Origin: Bacillota bacterium
Lineage (GTDB): Bacteria; Bacillota; Clostridia; Acetivibrionales; Acetivibrionaceae
Length of the DNA stretch: 64,000 nucleotides
Assembly (NCBI GenBank): GCA_023398495.1
Contig: JAEWSG010000138.1
Location: forward strand, 23,421 to 87,420
Reading direction: 5' to 3'
Made by a program: the position numbers and the translations under genes
Notes under the pieces: generated by a model
What the model was told of the DNA's origin: nothing
What the model saw: the letters and a program-made list of their open reading frames with translations, nothing else
Databases searched by the model: none
In this document: one piece after another, positions 19,401 to 28,717 of the stretch
Layout of the letters: each line of letters starts with the position of its first letter
Numbering within the stretch: position 1 is the first letter of the stretch

Positions 19401-21156
19401 GCATTAAACGTATCAAGGGTGCCGTGGTCAGATCAAAGGGTCTGACAAATTTTTCAATTATAGTGTTTATATCATTAACTGATGCTTCTTTGTACTCAAC
19501 ATCAAGTTCTACACTTTCCTTGATGCTCTGGAACGGTACACCGCTTTCCATTCCAAAATATGTTCTGAGTATGGCATGTCTCTTGGAAAGCAGATTAAAC
19601 GCTGATTTTACTCTTGAAATATCAAGAATAGCATCAACTTCAATTGCAATTGTTACATTATATGTAATACTATCTGGATTAAGTTGGTCTATTACAAAAA
19701 GACGCCTTTGAGCTGCTGATATAGGATATTTGCCGCTCATCGGAATTACAGGTATAGGTAAATATGCTCCGCTATCTGCATTCTCCCGGATATATTGGGC
19801 AAAAGCTTCTATTGTAGGCGACTTGAAGAACATTTCCAAGGGCAACTCCACATTGAATTCCTTTATAATTAGTGCAATAAGTCGTACCATAGATAACGAG
19901 TGACCACCGCAATCGAAAAAATTGTCCTTTATTCCAATCCTTTCTTTCCCCAAAACATCTCCCCACAAGAAAGCAAGCCTTCTTTGCAAATCATCACCAG
20001 GCTCAACATATGCATAATGCTTTTTGCTTTCTACAACGGTTTGAATGACACTCCCATCGTCAACATCAAGGTTAGGTATGGTCTCATCGCTAATCAATAT
20101 CTTTTCTAATTCTTCTTGCGATTTATCAAAAGTCTCCTTTATTTTTCTGATGCTTTCCTTTACTGCTCCCTCAAGTTCAATAACTTCTTCAAGTTGTTTT
20201 GATACGTCAAGAGCAGACTTAATCCTATAGCATATGACACTCTTGTTCTTTATCTTCGACCAAACCTTTAGAAGCTTTTGATAAGTTTCTTCCAGTTGTG
20301 ACAGAATTGCCTTATCCGCTCCAAGCATCGAAAAAATCTTGCAGAGCTCCCTGAAAAAAACTTCCTTGTAATTTAAGGCTCTTATCAAAACAAAATCGAT
20401 TTGGGAAGTATACTCATCCACGCCATGCTGCTTTACGGGTATATCTTTGTCTATATATTGAATAATTTCATTTACATAGTCAATCTCTTTATACGGCTGG
20501 CTTTCATGATCATCAAGGAAAAGCTCGAAGCAATCCATATAAGCCTTCAAATCAAGTCGCAACTTGTCTTTCCTTTGTACGTATGATACAAATGCCAAAT
20601 CCCCATATTTTTGTTTATAGGATGCATAAAGATTTTCAACAATTTCATAGGATAAAACAAATGGCTTGTATTCCTGACCTTCCTTTACTCCTTCATCATA
20701 TTCGGTAATTGTAGTATCCAAAACCGAATATAACTTCCTTTCTCTGTCGTATCCATTGATCAGAAGAATTGATGGCCAATCCTCAAGCATATAATGCCTG
20801 GAGTAGAACAAATCTTTGAGATTGACTGTTAAAATTACAGGGCAGCCATTATCCAGTTGCCTTTCTATAATTGCATGAATTTTCGCAGGTTCAATGGTCT
20901 CAATACCCATATTCAATTCAAGCTTTTCCTCAACAATCCATCTAATCATTGAACTGAAATCAAAAATATAAAGATCCTGTTTCCCAAATATTCTTGTATT
21001 ATAGCTCTGAAACAATTTGAGATATAAAAGAAATACCTGTTCATAACGCTTTCCGAACGAACTGAGCATAAGTCCCATCGGCTTTTCAAAACAAGTAAGA
21101 TAATCAAACGAATACTTATTTCCTTTTGTTTCTATAGTTACTTCCTTTTCAAACAC
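16456..21156 (-). CDS. NRPS: BtrH-like domain - PCP - C - A - PCP
   Basis: Non-ribosomal peptide synthetase. I prefer the GTG at 21156, which has GAGGTGA just upstream; the frame also opens at an ATG at 21222 with no ribosome site. Residues about 1-350 resemble the butirosin BtrH N-terminal (papain-like acyltransferase) fold, with a Cys in YLTCFEKP and LLINGYD, but WPS where a His is usually seen. PCP1 follows (Ser about 420, GGHSL), then a condensation domain (about 475-900, PHIIIDG). The adenylation domain (about 915-1445) has FTSGSTGTPKG, SGDWIP and GGATEATIW; PCP2 has Ser about 1492 (GGSSL). There is no thioesterase. My specificity code reading, DLYDFSLIWK, is nearest the cysteine code but not identical. 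The C-terminal tail is acidic and could dock to the KS protein. Confidence 0.9.
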   Translation of the reverse strand: MFEKEVTIETKGNKYSFDYLTCFEKPMGLMLSSFGKRYEQVFLLYLKLFQSYNTRIFGKQDLYIFDFSSMIRWIVEEKLELNMGIETIEPAKIHAIIERQLDNGCPVILTVNLKDLFYSRHYMLEDWPSILLINGYDRERKLYSVLDTTITEYDEGVKEGQEYKPFVLSYEIVENLYASYKQKYGDLAFVSYVQRKDKLRLDLKAYMDCFELFLDDHESQPYKEIDYVNEIIQYIDKDIPVKQHGVDEYTSQIDFVLIRALNYKEVFFRELCKIFSMLGADKAILSQLEETYQKLLKVWSKIKNKSVICYRIKSALDVSKQLEEVIELEGAVKESIRKIKETFDKSQEELEKILISDETIPNLDVDDGSVIQTVVESKKHYAYVEPGDDLQRRLAFLWGDVLGKERIGIKDNFFDCGGHSLSMVRLIALIIKEFNVELPLEMFFKSPTIEAFAQYIRENADSGAYLPIPVIPMSGKYPISAAQRRLFVIDQLNPDSITYNVTIAIEVDAILDISRVKSAFNLLSKRHAILRTYFGMESGVPFQSIKESVELDVEYKEASVNDINTIIEKFVRPFDLTTAPLIRLMLVNLKENKSLIMFDVPHIIIDGVSVGILIREFAEIYKGNSSLPELNIGYMDYVSWQEQLKNSSDILHQEQYWVKRFEGEIPKLNLPLDYPRPKVQNFGGDTVHFTIDRNLKDKIYQMSRDKESTLYMVLFAVFNVLLHKYTGQEDIIVGSPVADRPHVDLHNMVGMFVNMMPIRNFPKSDMAFCDFLEEVKATALDAFKNQDCQFDVLVEKLGVKGGIDSNPLFNVVFALQNIDLGKVDMGGAAAVPYQYKNKVSKFDILFEVLENENGIDVIIEYASALFKKSTIERFGKHFINLLGSMVEKPDAPIYELDVMEADEIKHLVYENNNTDAPFSENLLMHQLFEGQVLSNPEQLAVEFRDTSVTYKELNQQANTIASVLRAKGIKNAAFTGVVIDRSLEMIEAVIAILKAGGAYIPFEPYLPNERIRKIVDDLSIKVIITCSSQMNKIKEIVKGLPHVETVICLDMHMQSLKERSYDMDGKEVVFITGVDSERSDNLEPASTPDDIAYIIFTSGSTGTPKGVVVRHRPAINLIEWVNKSFSVSKRDKLLFISSLSFDLSVYDIFGALGAGASLHLKSHEDIRDSEALANSIIKHGITFWDSAPPALQQLEPLFDRLEDKEKSKLRLVFMSGDWIPVTLPDRIRETFKGAEVISLGGATEATIWSNYYPVGKVEPYWPSIPYGKPIQNARYYILDKKLKPCPIGVSGDLYIGGACLAQGYINEPELTASKFLKSPFVEGENIYKTGDLSRWLDDDNMEFLGRDDQQVKVRGYRIELGEVESVMRKNKDIEEAIVIAKGEKSGEKQLIGYFVSDRKFTVAEMKAVLQKELPDYMIPSLFVQVDAMPLTQNGKLDRKKLLELAAETIDTGIEYVAPESDIGIGIVNIWKQVLGREKIGIYDSFFDIGGSSLSFIEVNCKINSLLNKHIPVLKMFQYPTIHALEQYIKSMDEVEEKEDLINKEEDKMLEESFLTLNKTLELLRNN

Positions 21157-21289
21157 ACAATCACCTCGCATCACAGTTTTCAGATATTTAGGGATAACGA
21201 AAAAATAACTTCCTATTCTCATGTTTTAAAAACGTTATTAAATCAATTTTTTCGTTATCCAAAGTTGGAACTTATATTTTAGCCACACC

Positions 21290-23035
21290 TTATTTACCGA
21301 TTCTACTATTTAGGTAATCTTCCTTACACGCCCTACGCTGAATCTTTCCACTCGATGTCTTCTTAAGCGAAAAACGTTTAACAAGTACAACATCGTAGAC
21401 ACTTAAGTCATAAACTTCCTTAATTGTGCTTTTAACTTGTGTTTTTAAATCTTCCGCTATTTCGGAGGGGGCTTTTCTGTCAATCTCCTGGACTACAACA
21501 AGCTTTTCTTCCCCATCAACGTCAATGGAAAAAGCGGCTGAACTGTTTTTACAAAAAGACTCATGAATTATTTCGGAGGTCCTCTCAATATCGCTAGGAT
21601 TAATATTTCTACCGTCAATAATAATTAAATCTTTTAATCTACCTGTAATATACAACTGATCCTCGTAGATAAAGCCCAAATCTCCTGTCCTAAGGAAGGA
21701 ATCCTCTGAGTTACCTGCAACATGTGCATTGAAGGTTTCTTCAGTCAATTCACTCTTATTCCAATACCCTTTTGCTATACTCGGGCTTTTTACCCATATC
21801 TCACCAATACAATTGCTATCGCACTCTTCAAAAGTATTTGGATTCACTATCAGAATCTTCTCGTCTCCCAGCCTTGTACCGCACCCTACAATTTTTCTTG
21901 CACATTTGTCATCTTGCCCGCACTCCTCGACAATATTGTCCTCGAGGAGATTCCTGTTAAAAACCTTTACAACAGGTTCGACTTCTACCAATCCGCCGGA
22001 CACTATTAATGATGCTTCTGCAAGACCATAACAAGGGAAAAAAGTTGTCTTTCTAAAACCACAGCACTCAAATGCCTTTGTGAACTCGTCTAAGGATTTA
22101 GGATTTATCGGTTCGGCACCATTGCACACAACCTTCCAACAAGACAAATCCAGAGTGCCCCTTTGCTCAGGTGATATACTTTTTACACAGTGATCAAAAG
22201 CAAAATTGGGAGCCGCGCTTACCTGAGAACCGTTCTGACTGATAGCTTCAAGCCACCTGAAAGGCTTCTGTACAAATGCAAACGGCGACATAAGGTGAAC
22301 GGTTACGCCATAACATGGCATTGAAAGAATCCCTCCAATAAGCCCCATATCGTGATATGGAGGAAGCCATATGACCCCGCTTTTATCATGGTCATCCCCT
22401 TCAATAGCGGGTTTTATGCAATTTCCGATAAGACTTATATTATGAAGCAAGTTATCATGAGTTACAATAACACCTTTAGGTACCGATGTGGAGCCTGACG
22501 TATATTGTAAAAAAGCAATTGAATTGCTGTCAATCGCAGGCATACGCCAATCACTGCAAAAATCTTCAACCAGTGAATCAGTTGTCATCCATGTCAGTGC
22601 ATATTCCGTAATAAATTCACCATGCTTTGTCTCAATGTTTTTCTTGATTTCAGAAGTCGTCAATACAAATTTTGCCCCTGAGTCCGGAATCATTGAATGC
22701 AGCCTTGGCGAAAAGAAACGCGAGGCACTCGGAGGGTATGCCGGAACCGGTATTGCACCTGCATAAAGGCATCCAAAATAAGCTTCTATATATTCAATAC
22801 CTGCCTGAAAAAGCAGGACAATCCTTTCCCCTAGCACTTTCATTTCCGTCAGATAAGCTGCAAGCGACCTTGCCTTGCGGTCCAACTCCCCAAAAGTTAT
22901 GCTGGTTATGTCAACTTCATTATTCGAGTAATTCCGATATGTATAAGCAACCTTGTTGGCCATTTCCTTTGCAAAATGACTGTATGCATCTACAATTGTG
23001 TTATATTTCCCGTATTCGTACAGTGTATTACTCAT
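21290..23035 (-). CDS. Fatty acyl-AMP ligase (FAAL)
   Basis: Adenylates a fatty acid and passes it to a carrier protein, the usual way to start lipopeptide synthesis. The 581-residue protein has the FAAL-type N-terminus (FGELDRKARSLAAYL, PVPAYPPSASRF), the P-loop YTSGSTSVPKGV, the FAAL-typical LPPYHDMGLIGGIL, CYGLAEASL and the C-terminal GRLKDLIIIDGRNINPSDIE. It lies just upstream of the NRPS, with its PCP1 a likely acceptor; the free ACP is the alternative. The ATG has a GGGGGGAAG ribosome site. Confidence 0.92.
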   Translation of the reverse strand: MSNTLYEYGKYNTIVDAYSHFAKEMANKVAYTYRNYSNNEVDITSITFGELDRKARSLAAYLTEMKVLGERIVLLFQAGIEYIEAYFGCLYAGAIPVPAYPPSASRFFSPRLHSMIPDSGAKFVLTTSEIKKNIETKHGEFITEYALTWMTTDSLVEDFCSDWRMPAIDSNSIAFLQYTSGSTSVPKGVIVTHDNLLHNISLIGNCIKPAIEGDDHDKSGVIWLPPYHDMGLIGGILSMPCYGVTVHLMSPFAFVQKPFRWLEAISQNGSQVSAAPNFAFDHCVKSISPEQRGTLDLSCWKVVCNGAEPINPKSLDEFTKAFECCGFRKTTFFPCYGLAEASLIVSGGLVEVEPVVKVFNRNLLEDNIVEECGQDDKCARKIVGCGTRLGDEKILIVNPNTFEECDSNCIGEIWVKSPSIAKGYWNKSELTEETFNAHVAGNSEDSFLRTGDLGFIYEDQLYITGRLKDLIIIDGRNINPSDIERTSEIIHESFCKNSSAAFSIDVDGEEKLVVVQEIDRKAPSEIAEDLKTQVKSTIKEVYDLSVYDVVLVKRFSLKKTSSGKIQRRACKEDYLNSRIGK

Positions 23036-23061
23036 AATTTCTTCCCCCCATACAATTGATC

Positions 23062-24645
23062 TCAGTCATACAAATTTTGTATTTCATTTTTATACTTTTC
23101 ATATATAACCTTTCTATTAAGCTTCAGGTTATTTGTGAGTTGATGGTTTGCCAAAGAGAATTGTTCGGTTACAATAGTAAAGTTCTTTACCTGATGATGG
23201 ACAGGCAAATCCCTGTTCAACCTTTTAATCTCTTCTCTTATAACCTTGTCATCAGTTTCCGCATGATTTTTTACAATTATTGAGGTTAAATACGGCCTGT
23301 TGCTTCCAATAACCATTGATTGAATTATAAATGAGGAGTTATTGAGATGCTTTTCTATTACAGAAGGATGCACCTTTTGTCCATTGGTAAGTGTTATCAC
23401 ATCTGATATTCTCCCCTTCAAAAACAAAAAGCCATCATCATCCAACCACCCAATATCACCGGTTGCCGCATATCCATCATCTCTAAATATCTTGGCAGTT
23501 GCCTCATCTCCTACATTAAGATATCCGTGTGACCAGAAATAGTCGCTTTTTACAAGAACTTGTCCATTTTCATCTATTTTTATGTAATAGCCATCAAGAG
23601 GCTTTCCAACACTCCCAATCCTACAAGCTTCAGGAGAGTTCAGCGTCAGAACACCTGTCTCGTTCAAACCATATGATTCAAACAGCGGAATTCCTGCAGC
23701 ATTAAAAAACTCAAGTACCTTTACAGATATTGGAGCTGTCCCCGTAATCATTACACGCATATTTGCACCAAAGTAACTGACAATTTGTCCGTATATTTTA
23801 TTCTTAAGCTTTTTAGAAATTTTCGGTGGCAACTTGCCACCCCACCTCATATATAAACTGTAAATGCATTTATTTATCTTTGAAGACATAATTTGTTGAA
23901 AAAACACATTGCATATGCTTTCAAAAAAGCTTGGCACAGCTTGTAAAATAGTGGGTTTGTATATCCTTAGTGCATTAAGAACCATTTCCGGGACAGTTAT
24001 AAGCACGTTAAAATCCAGCAAAAATGCTCCATATATATATAGTCTGGAAGTAAAGACCGATAGCGGCAGAAAAGCAATTGTCTTGTCATCAGGCATATAG
24101 TTAAATTGCTTAGAGGTTACTTCTATTGTATGCTCAATCGACCTGCTTTTTAGTCCTATCGCCTTAGGAATTCCTGTAGTACCTGAGGTAAACACAACGG
24201 TAAACATTTCATTAACACAAAAGCTTTCTTGATCTGATTCCTTTTCATTACTAATCGTCTCAAGAAAACTATCTAACTCAGTTTTAATCGCATTGCCACA
24301 GGAAAGTTCCATATATTTTTTCTCAACAAACATAAGCTTTATATCAAATTCTTTTACCACATTATCAAGCTTGTTTTCAAAATCCTTGGCGTGAACAGCT
24401 ACAAGTGTGTACCCTCCAAAAAGACATGCAAGATCAACAAGCATCCATTCATACTTATTAGTACTCATTATCCCTATTTTTTGCCCTGTGCCTTCTACCT
24501 TTGATCTAATGTATGTAAGGGCTTTCGTTATATCAACATAAAATTCACTATATGTCTTTTTTAATTTAATATCCCGGTTATAATACTCAATTGTATTTAA
24601 TTTATTGTTTTTAATTTTTTCTGCAATGTCTATAAGCTTACTCAT
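23062..24645 (-). CDS. AMP-dependent acyl-CoA synthetase/ligase (FadD-like)
   Basis: A second adenylate-forming enzyme. Motifs: VFTSGTTGIPKAIGL, ESYGLNETG, the ATGDIGWLDDDGFLFLKGR segment and SDVITLTNGQKVHPSVIE. It is closest to long-chain acyl-CoA synthetases, although 527 residues is a little short. The true start is the ATG at 24645, 5 bases after GGAGG; an upstream in-frame ATG at 24657 overlaps that site. Next to a FAAL, it may activate a different acid or make a CoA thioester. Substrate unknown. Confidence 0.87.
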   Translation of the reverse strand: MSKLIDIAEKIKNNKLNTIEYYNRDIKLKKTYSEFYVDITKALTYIRSKVEGTGQKIGIMSTNKYEWMLVDLACLFGGYTLVAVHAKDFENKLDNVVKEFDIKLMFVEKKYMELSCGNAIKTELDSFLETISNEKESDQESFCVNEMFTVVFTSGTTGIPKAIGLKSRSIEHTIEVTSKQFNYMPDDKTIAFLPLSVFTSRLYIYGAFLLDFNVLITVPEMVLNALRIYKPTILQAVPSFFESICNVFFQQIMSSKINKCIYSLYMRWGGKLPPKISKKLKNKIYGQIVSYFGANMRVMITGTAPISVKVLEFFNAAGIPLFESYGLNETGVLTLNSPEACRIGSVGKPLDGYYIKIDENGQVLVKSDYFWSHGYLNVGDEATAKIFRDDGYAATGDIGWLDDDGFLFLKGRISDVITLTNGQKVHPSVIEKHLNNSSFIIQSMVIGSNRPYLTSIIVKNHAETDDKVIREEIKRLNRDLPVHHQVKNFTIVTEQFSLANHQLTNNLKLNRKVIYEKYKNEIQNLYD

Positions 24646-24748
24646 ATTATCCTCCATACCACATGCATTACAAGTGCTACCGCAACGGAAACTGCAATCA
24701 AATCAATTTTTCGTTATTCTTTTGCAAGACCTTAATTTTCAGCTATAT

Positions 24749-25648
24749 CTAATATAGCAAATAACTTCCTTCAATTCTTGAGGTCGCTCTCCCTCCGAAC
24801 AGAACCTGCTTGCTTCCATCAGTGCACTCAATGGTATCAAGCTTTACAATATTCGGCACCTTGAGTGAAGGTCCTTGTTCAATTGATATTGCTGAACCAT
24901 CCCACATATTGTTTTTTAGAAGATAATACGCTAGGGCTGAATTTCCAGAGCCTGTAGCAGGATCCTCCAAGTAGCCGTACTTAGGAGCAAAAACCCTTGT
25001 GTGCAATCTGTTTGACTTATCGGTTACATCATTTGTATAAACGATGATAATATCTATTCCATTTGCAAGACAAAACTCCTTGAGTGCATTGATATCAGGC
25101 CATATCGAGACAATATCATTTACATTTTTAATTGGTACAATCAGTGTGTTAAGGCCTGCATTTATAAGATCCACAGGATATTTTTCATCTATCCAGGTTT
25201 CAGGTATTTTCAAGCCGCTGGATATTTCCGGCGTTTTTAGCTTGGTACCTATATGTTCTGGCATTGGAGCCGTTATATATACTGCGTCAGCAGAGGCAAT
25301 ATTGTTATAAACCGTCAAGTCTCCTTTTCTTGTACGTATGATAATTTCCTTCCGGCCAATTGCCTCTGGCGAATTTGAAATTAAATCATACATGCAAGCA
25401 ATAGTTCCATGCCCACAAAATTCAACTTCACATTCAGATGAATAATATAACAGTGAATATATCGTATTACCGTTGTTATCTATAGGCAAACAGTATACCA
25501 CTTCATTTACAAAGCCCTTAAGTTCATTTGCCAATTGCTGCATTTCATCCTCTTCAGCTGCTGTCTCAAGATATACACATCCTGCTGGATTTCCTTTCGA
25601 GCCTTCCTTTGTAAAAGCATCCACTTTTTTAAAATTGAATTTCTTCAT
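24749..25648 (-). CDS. PhzF-like isomerase/epimerase
   Basis: A 299-residue protein of the PhzF / diaminopimelate-epimerase-like fold. The N-terminus FKKVDAFTKEGSKGNPAGCV is the family hallmark. Glu49 (FVNEVVY) sits where the catalytic Glu of the usual SET segment lies, and the second half has CGHGTIA and DPATGSGNSALAYY. PhzF itself isomerises dihydro-hydroxyanthranilate; relatives act on varied metabolites. Its position between cupin and ligase genes suggests it tailors a building block. There is no phenazine pathway here. Confidence 0.88.
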   Translation of the reverse strand: MKKFNFKKVDAFTKEGSKGNPAGCVYLETAAEEDEMQQLANELKGFVNEVVYCLPIDNNGNTIYSLLYYSSECEVEFCGHGTIACMYDLISNSPEAIGRKEIIIRTRKGDLTVYNNIASADAVYITAPMPEHIGTKLKTPEISSGLKIPETWIDEKYPVDLINAGLNTLIVPIKNVNDIVSIWPDINALKEFCLANGIDIIIVYTNDVTDKSNRLHTRVFAPKYGYLEDPATGSGNSALAYYLLKNNMWDGSAISIEQGPSLKVPNIVKLDTIECTDGSKQVLFGGRATSRIEGSYLLY

Positions 25649-25673
25649 ATATACACGCCCTTTTTACATAAAA

Positions 25674-26072
25674 TTATTTTCCCTCTACTAATGTGCGATC
25701 TTCACCCAAATGGGAGGCCGAACACCCAAATACAACCAGTAATTCTGTATCTCCTTTATTCTCAAGCTGATGAACTTCACCTGCATTAACAGTAAAAGCA
25801 TCACCTTTCTTAAGGTTTACAGACATCTTCCATTTGACCTGCCCATTGTCTTCGGGTATTCCAATATGTATTTCTCCTGCACCTTCAATTATCTGGTATG
25901 TTTCTACACCCTTCTTATGATAATGTGCTCCAACTTTTTTAAAAGGCTCGAGTTTGGCACAATAAAGTCCTAATGTCTCATCTCCGGCAACTTTTGCTAA
26001 ACCTATCCCTACTGCCGGATCCACTTTACCGCACACTGAATAAACATTATTTACAAATGTAGATTCTGTCAT
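25674..26072 (-). CDS. Cupin-fold protein
   Basis: A single-domain cupin of 132 residues. Motif 1 is visible as GAHYHKKGVETYQIIEGAGEIHIG (two His and a Glu as metal ligands) and motif 2 as GEVHQLENKGD. It could be a metal-dependent isomerase, dioxygenase or binding protein. Its ATG overlaps the stop of the preceding decarboxylase gene (ATGA), so the two products are likely made together and may act on the same intermediate. Confidence 0.85.
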   Translation of the reverse strand: MTESTFVNNVYSVCGKVDPAVGIGLAKVAGDETLGLYCAKLEPFKKVGAHYHKKGVETYQIIEGAGEIHIGIPEDNGQVKWKMSVNLKKGDAFTVNAGEVHQLENKGDTELLVVFGCSASHLGEDRTLVEGK

Positions 26073-27622
26073 CTTATCAACTCCTGCAAACCAAATATTT
26101 CATTCTGACTATCACGCCTCTTCACAACAGTTACACTGCCATTTTCATCAACAAGCACACGACTTGGACATGGATATGAATTTGCATTTGACGCAAAGAA
26201 GTGTGATTCTGTTCCTCCCGTGTCGTAAATCATTACAATATCTCCTCGTTTAGGAGTTCTCTGTAATTTTATTTTGTACTTTGCAATTATATCACCGTTA
26301 TAACACAAATTTCCACAAACAAATGCTTCAAATGGCTTTTCCTCCATACGAGTATAATCATTCACTATCGACCATCCATTTAAGAGCTTGTGAATAACCG
26401 ACCCCGCATAGTTCACTACTCCCATCTCAAGCACCAGCAGATTATGTCCGTATGCTATTTTCTTTACATTGCTTACCCTTGCTAAAGTTATCCCTGTATC
26501 TCCAACAATACTTCTTCCCGGCTCAATAAGGATTTGCGGGGTTCCAAGCTCTTTCAATGCAGCAATGGTATTTATTTTGTTGCCATTTACCTCTATAGTA
26601 CCTTTTAAGATTTCTTCCAACATTTTTGACTTAGGATATGGGGAATAGAACATTTCACCTTTCCAATCGGTAAATTCCAAGTCTTCCCCATAGCTCGGGC
26701 AATATCCTGAAGTCTCATTGTTCCACACGTACAATTTGGTGAAATCCCCTTTTTCCGCATGCATCATTCCTATTTTTACACTTTCTTTGAAGTCCGACCA
26801 TTCCGTTTCATTCATATAAGAAAGGGGAAAACCTCCACCTATATTTATAATTGAGCACTCATGTCCATTGCTCCTCAAAAAATGTCCAAGCTCAATCAAA
26901 ACACCAAGGGGATCTAAAAAGTCTTCCTTTCTAGCAATCTGAGATCCAACATGCATATGAAGTCCACATATTTTTATACCGGAAATTATTTGTGCATTTT
27001 TTAATCTTTCCTTTATCGTCTCAGGACTTATACCAAACTTTGTCCATACCCCAGAAGTCAAAATACATTCATCGGTACCTGATTTGCTTTCAAAACCGCT
27101 AACCCTGAGTAGTACCCGTACTGTTTTACCCATACTTGAGGCAATTCCCGACACCAGGTCCAATTCCTCCATGCTGTCTATAGTAATCAAAATGTCTTGT
27201 TCCACTGCCTGTGTTATCAAAAAGTCTTCTTTTGCATTACCGTTAAGATTTAAATCCCCAGGTAAAATTCCCGATTCAAGGGCTGCTTTTGTCTCATTAT
27301 AAGAAGACACATCTGCTCCGACCCCTTCTTCGTACAAGACCCGGAAAATGGAAGGGTGGCAATATGCCTTGGCTGCATAAAGAATTTTCCCATTTGGATA
27401 ATTCTCTTCAAAGATGCGTTTAAAAGCCCTTATATTTTTTCTGATAAGTGGAGTATAATTAATATGAAGAGGAATACCAAAGTTATCTACCCACCAGGAA
27501 AGTGAATGACCTGCGATGGTTGCATCTTCAAAACTAGTATCAATAAATTCTCCATAGACATCTTTTAGTCTGGACTCGTTGAACCTAGACGTTTTTTCAC
27601 CGCAGCCAAAAAATCTGTTCAT
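26069..27622 (-). CDS. PLP-dependent decarboxylase, fold type III (LysA/BtrK-like)
   Basis: A 517-residue relative of diaminopimelate and ornithine decarboxylases. PLP-binding Lys85 is in ILYAAKAYCHP; HMHVGSQI, a GGGFP glycine loop, IEPGRSIVGDTG and the C-terminal active-site Cys in VCGNLCYNGD are all present. In diaminopimelate decarboxylases this Cys is followed by Glu, which contacts the distal end of the substrate; here it is Tyr, so the substrate should differ. It is about 100 residues longer than LysA. With a neighbouring ATP-grasp ligase, ACP and BtrH-like domain it recalls BtrK of butirosin synthesis, which decarboxylates glutamyl-ACP. That analogy is an inference. Confidence 0.87.
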   Translation of the reverse strand: MNRFFGCGEKTSRFNESRLKDVYGEFIDTSFEDATIAGHSLSWWVDNFGIPLHINYTPLIRKNIRAFKRIFEENYPNGKILYAAKAYCHPSIFRVLYEEGVGADVSSYNETKAALESGILPGDLNLNGNAKEDFLITQAVEQDILITIDSMEELDLVSGIASSMGKTVRVLLRVSGFESKSGTDECILTSGVWTKFGISPETIKERLKNAQIISGIKICGLHMHVGSQIARKEDFLDPLGVLIELGHFLRSNGHECSIINIGGGFPLSYMNETEWSDFKESVKIGMMHAEKGDFTKLYVWNNETSGYCPSYGEDLEFTDWKGEMFYSPYPKSKMLEEILKGTIEVNGNKINTIAALKELGTPQILIEPGRSIVGDTGITLARVSNVKKIAYGHNLLVLEMGVVNYAGSVIHKLLNGWSIVNDYTRMEEKPFEAFVCGNLCYNGDIIAKYKIKLQRTPKRGDIVMIYDTGGTESHFFASNANSYPCPSRVLVDENGSVTVVKRRDSQNEIFGLQELIR

Positions 27623-27635
27623 CTTAAAAAATCAC

Positions 27636-28649
27636 CTACCCATTCACACCTGAATAAGACAGGCTATGGCCAATACCATGTCTTTCAATGGCCGAGTCAA
27701 CTATTTTGTTAATCAACATTTTGAAATTTTCTTTTTTTGAAAAACCCGGGTAATAAAGTGAATGTATTTGGAGGCTCCTACTTTTTATAGGATTCAAACC
27801 GGGAATGCCATTAACCTCTATTATCTTTAGTTTACCGGTCACATCTTCTCTCATATCAATACGTATATGGTCATAGCAACATAAAACCTCAGCCGCATCA
27901 TTTGCCAATGCTATAGATTCATTGTAATTAACCTTAGGCACGCTGAAACTTATCAAATCTTTTACTTTCAACTCAACCGTTACAAGCGGATAATTCTCAT
28001 ATGCGTTTCTTTCAATTATGTTTTCGACAGGAAGTATTTCCCTATTACTGCCATTTTTTAAAACTGCCACAGTAAATTCTCTTCCGGGCAAGTACTCTTC
28101 AACTAATGCAGGTTGTCTAAAGGTATTGTGAATATAGTTGAGTCTTTTTATAAGCTCCTGTTGAGAACAAACAACACTTTCTTCACAAATGCCTGTACTT
28201 TCGGATTCAAAACACGGTTTTACAATCATAGGAAATTTATCAACATAAATTTCCTCACCTTCATTGACTACATGCTGTTCCGGCACAGGAATGTTTGCAT
28301 TCCTCAAAATATTCGTTGTTGCCGACTTATTTATAAGATCTTTCATTGTTTGTGCACCCGGTCCTATAAAAGGTATGCCGCGCTCATTGAGAATATCGCC
28401 TATCCAAGACGTATCCGAGGAAGCCAATCCTACATATTCCCCATTCTCTGACACATGGTAAAGAGCACTCCAGACAATATCAAAACGCAAGGTTTTCAAG
28501 CCTCTTTCCAGCTCTTCCATATTATTAACATATAAAATTTCGGCTTCCTTACCTGATTCTTCAATTGCTTTGCACATATTTCTTGTGGTCTCTAAATCCC
28601 CCCAACCCTGGACATGACCAGCATCGCCTGTTATTAAAAGAACCTTCAT
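27636..28649 (-). CDS. ATP-grasp ligase (D-Ala-D-Ala ligase-like)
   Basis: A 337-residue ATP-grasp enzyme that would form an acyl-phosphate and then an amide or thioester. Family features: GVPFIGP-like GIPFIGPGAQTMKDLINK, the ATP-grasp Lys in FPMIVKPCFESES, VEEYLPGREFTVAV, and the metal-binding IEVNGIPGLNPIKS. The N-terminus lacks the strict Ddl substrate motifs. It lies 13 bp from the decarboxylase. It could ligate an amino acid to the ACP (as BtrJ does) or form a peptide bond. Confidence 0.88.
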   Translation of the reverse strand: MKVLLITGDAGHVQGWGDLETTRNMCKAIEESGKEAEILYVNNMEELERGLKTLRFDIVWSALYHVSENGEYVGLASSDTSWIGDILNERGIPFIGPGAQTMKDLINKSATTNILRNANIPVPEQHVVNEGEEIYVDKFPMIVKPCFESESTGICEESVVCSQQELIKRLNYIHNTFRQPALVEEYLPGREFTVAVLKNGSNREILPVENIIERNAYENYPLVTVELKVKDLISFSVPKVNYNESIALANDAAEVLCCYDHIRIDMREDVTGKLKIIEVNGIPGLNPIKSRSLQIHSLYYPGFSKKENFKMLINKIVDSAIERHGIGHSLSYSGVNG

Positions 28650-28717
28650 AAAACTTAAGCCCCCCGACCTTATTAGTAATCATAGATTTATACTTGTTCA
28701 AGCTTTCTTCAGTACAG

